Program-made: the position numbers and the translations under genes
Assembly: GCA_937901465.1 (NCBI GenBank)
Contig: CALGTU010000056.1
Location: 1 to 6,918, forward strand
Direction: 5' to 3'
From: an uncultured Clostridia bacterium
GTDB lineage: Bacteria; Bacillota; Clostridia; Oscillospirales; Ruminococcaceae
Length of the DNA stretch: 6,918 nt
Shown here: positions 5,716 to 6,918 of the stretch, piece by piece
How positions within the stretch are numbered: the first letter of the stretch is position 1
Layout of the letters: each line of letters opens with the position of its first letter
The notes under the pieces: generated by a model
Seen by the model: only the letters and a program-made list of their open reading frames with translations
What the model was told of the DNA's origin: nothing
The model's database searches: none

Positions 5716-6300
5716 ATGTCAAGAAAATCTTTCAATGCCGGTGCACTTTTATCTCCCGTTCCACCCGCACTTGTCACCTGCGGAACGCCTGATATGCCTA
5801 ATGTCCTTACAATCGGATGGACAGGTATTATCTGCACGAAACCGCCTATGACCTACATATCCGTCCGCCCCGAAAGACATTCATATAACATAATAAAACA
5901 AACGGGCGAATTTGTGATAAATTTAGCGTCTGAAAATCTTTGCCGTGCCGTTGATTATTGCGGAGTGCGTTCGGGCAAAAACACCGATAAATTCAAGGAT
6001 TGCAACTTAACTCCTGTAAAATCAGAAAAGGTTTCAGCGCCAACTATTGCCGAATGTCCCGTTTCTTTGGAATGTAAGGTTACAGAGATAAAACATTTGG
6101 GAAGTCACGATATGTTTATAGCAGAGATAGTCAATGTTTCTGTAAAAGAAAATCTTATTGACCAAAACGAAAGAATAGATTTCTCATCAGCACATCTTCT
6201 CGCTTATTCACACGGCGAATATTTCTCTCTCGGAAAAAAACTCGGTTCGTTCGGATATTCGGTCAGAAAAAACAAGCCTAAAAAGAAAAAGAAGAAATAA
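5716..6300 (+). CDS. Flavin reductase family protein (FMN-binding, DIM6/NTAB-like)
   Basis: This is a 194-aa protein of the split-barrel flavin reductase family. These proteins bind FMN and act as NAD(P)H:flavin reductases or related flavoproteins in the cytoplasm. Recognisable blocks are the N-terminal PVPPALVTCG at 14-23 and LTIGWTGIICTKPP at 31-44. ISVRPERHSYNII at 48-60 and GEFVINLAS at 64-72 form the flavin-binding barrel. CGVRSGKNTDKF at 82-93, ECPVSLECKV at 113-122 and GSHDMFIAEI at 129-138 follow. The chosen ATG at 5716 has AAGGAG 8 nt upstream; a longer frame from 5656 has no such site. The C-terminus ends in a Lys-rich tail (KNKPKKKKKK, 185-194), an addition to the barrel that may be disordered or bind acidic partners. 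The gene diverges from the pilin and is followed after 28 nt by leuA, with no terminator between. The physiological substrate is unknown. Confidence 0.85.
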   Translation: MSRKSFNAGALLSPVPPALVTCGTPDMPNVLTIGWTGIICTKPPMTYISVRPERHSYNIIKQTGEFVINLASENLCRAVDYCGVRSGKNTDKFKDCNLTPVKSEKVSAPTIAECPVSLECKVTEIKHLGSHDMFIAEIVNVSVKENLIDQNERIDFSSAHLLAYSHGEYFSLGKKLGSFGYSVRKNKPKKKKKK

Positions 6301-6328
6301 ATATAACTTATAAAAGGAGTTTTACAAT

Positions 6329-6918
6329 ATGATGGATTCAACTAAATACCGAGTGGGATATTTCCCCGTAGATAAAAAATATAACAAATGGTCAGGAAAA
6401 GACCATATCGAAAAACCACCCGTATGGTGTAGCGTCGATATGCGAGACGGAAACCAGAGCCTTGTTATCCCTATGAGCCTTGAAGAAAAACTCGAATTCT
6501 TCAAAGTTCTTCTTAAAGTAGGATTCAAAGAAATCGAAGTCGGATTTCCCGCAGCGAGCGAAACCGAATACGAATTTTGCCGTACGCTTATCGAACGGAA
6601 TTTAATTCCCGACGACGTGACCATTCAGGTATTGACGCAATCGCGCGAGCATATTATTGCAAAAACCTTCGCGGCGTTAGAGGGCGCAAAGCACGCCATC
6701 GTGCATTTGTACAATTCGACGTCCGTGGCGCAGCGACAGCAGGTTTTCAAGCGGGAAAAACAGGAAATCATCGACATCGCCGTATTCGGCGCGAAGCTTT
6801 GTAAGCAGTACAAGGAAAAAGCGAAAGGGAAAATCACCTTTGAATATTCCCCCGAAAGCTTTACGGGTACAGAGCCTGAATTTGCAGCGGAAATCTGTAA
6901 CGCGGTGCTGGATATTTG
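6329..6918 (+). CDS. leuA: 2-isopropylmalate synthase, long (yeast/actinobacterial LeuA) type, 5' part only
   Basis: LeuA condenses acetyl-CoA with 2-oxoisovalerate, the first committed step of leucine synthesis. The first 196 codons are present; the gene runs off the right edge, and the family is about 550-570 aa long. PVWCSVDMRDGNQSL at 31-45 carries the metal-binding Arg39-Asp40 region. EIEVGFPAASETEYEF at 68-83, VLTQSREHII at 101-110, HLYNSTSVAQRQ at 126-137 and FEYSPESFTGTE at 171-182 match the long LeuA subfamily rather than the E. coli type. The C-terminal LeuA regulatory domain, where leucine binds, lies outside the window. The ATG at 6329 has AAGGAG 9 nt upstream; a second ATG follows directly at 6332. 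No T-box or leader-peptide attenuator fits in the 28-nt gap, so expression likely comes from upstream. Codon use changes abruptly near residue 77, although the frame and protein motifs stay intact. Confidence 0.9.
   Translation, partial: MMDSTKYRVGYFPVDKKYNKWSGKDHIEKPPVWCSVDMRDGNQSLVIPMSLEEKLEFFKVLLKVGFKEIEVGFPAASETEYEFCRTLIERNLIPDDVTIQVLTQSREHIIAKTFAALEGAKHAIVHLYNSTSVAQRQQVFKREKQEIIDIAVFGAKLCKQYKEKAKGKITFEYSPESFTGTEPEFAAEICNAVLDI

Noticed and set aside
6322..6837. Minus-strand frames and a plus-strand 75-codon frame across leuA
   Set aside because: They are shadows of leuA: they overlap conserved LeuA motifs in the true frame and have no initiation signals.
1..6918. CRISPR array, insertion sequence, prophage, toxin-antitoxin or defence cassette
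   Set aside because: There are no spaced direct repeats, transposase, terminal inverted repeats, integrase or defence-type domains. Almost every gene belongs to a housekeeping family.

Overview
The window looks like part of a low-GC Firmicutes chromosome, most likely class Clostridia, and probably from a metagenome assembly. Most genes are around 38-40% GC by eye. Ribosome binding sites are strong AGGAG types, and promoters are SigA-like with AT-rich flanks. The gene families (HD-domain CCA transferase, type III pantothenate kinase, ECF-type S component, DUF368/PopT, Sir2) are typical of clostridia. Nothing identifies a genus.

Layout. (1) Bases 1-120 are a CpG-rich, gene-less edge, followed by a terminator at 175-202. 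(2) Bases 209-3356 hold four minus-strand genes. In order of transcription they are an unrecognised 112-aa two-helix membrane protein, the CCA tRNA nucleotidyltransferase (overlapping it by 8 nt), type III pantothenate kinase coaX, and an ECF S component that is probably the pantothenate transporter subunit PanT. A SigA promoter at 3384-3412 starts the set. A second promoter, a perfect match to TTGACA-N17-TATAAT, lies across the cca/coaX junction and would drive coaX and the transporter on their own. (3) Bases 3484-5047 hold a plus-strand pair, a DUF368/PopT undecaprenyl-phosphate translocase and a Sir2 deacylase. They have their own strong extended -10 promoter, back to back with the one in (2). 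(4) A type IV pilin-like gene on the minus strand (5109-5591) starts at TTG and converges on sir2 over a shared hairpin terminator. (5) Diverging from it, a flavin reductase-family gene is followed after 28 nt by the first 196 codons of leuA, which runs off the right edge.

How the genes work together. The clearest functional unit is coaX plus the S component: uptake of pantothenate and its first phosphorylation on the way to coenzyme A. The tRNA CCA enzyme, lipid-carrier recycling (PopT), NAD-dependent deacylation (Sir2) and leucine synthesis are housekeeping functions with no obvious common pathway.

I found no CRISPR array, phage, transposon, defence island or clearly new multi-gene system. 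The observations most worth checking are an abrupt change in codon use inside leuA near base 6560 (recombination or assembly join), the consensus promoter embedded in the end of cca, the tightly packed divergent promoters, a palindrome over the likely pilin promoter, and the uncharacterised membrane protein coupled to cca.
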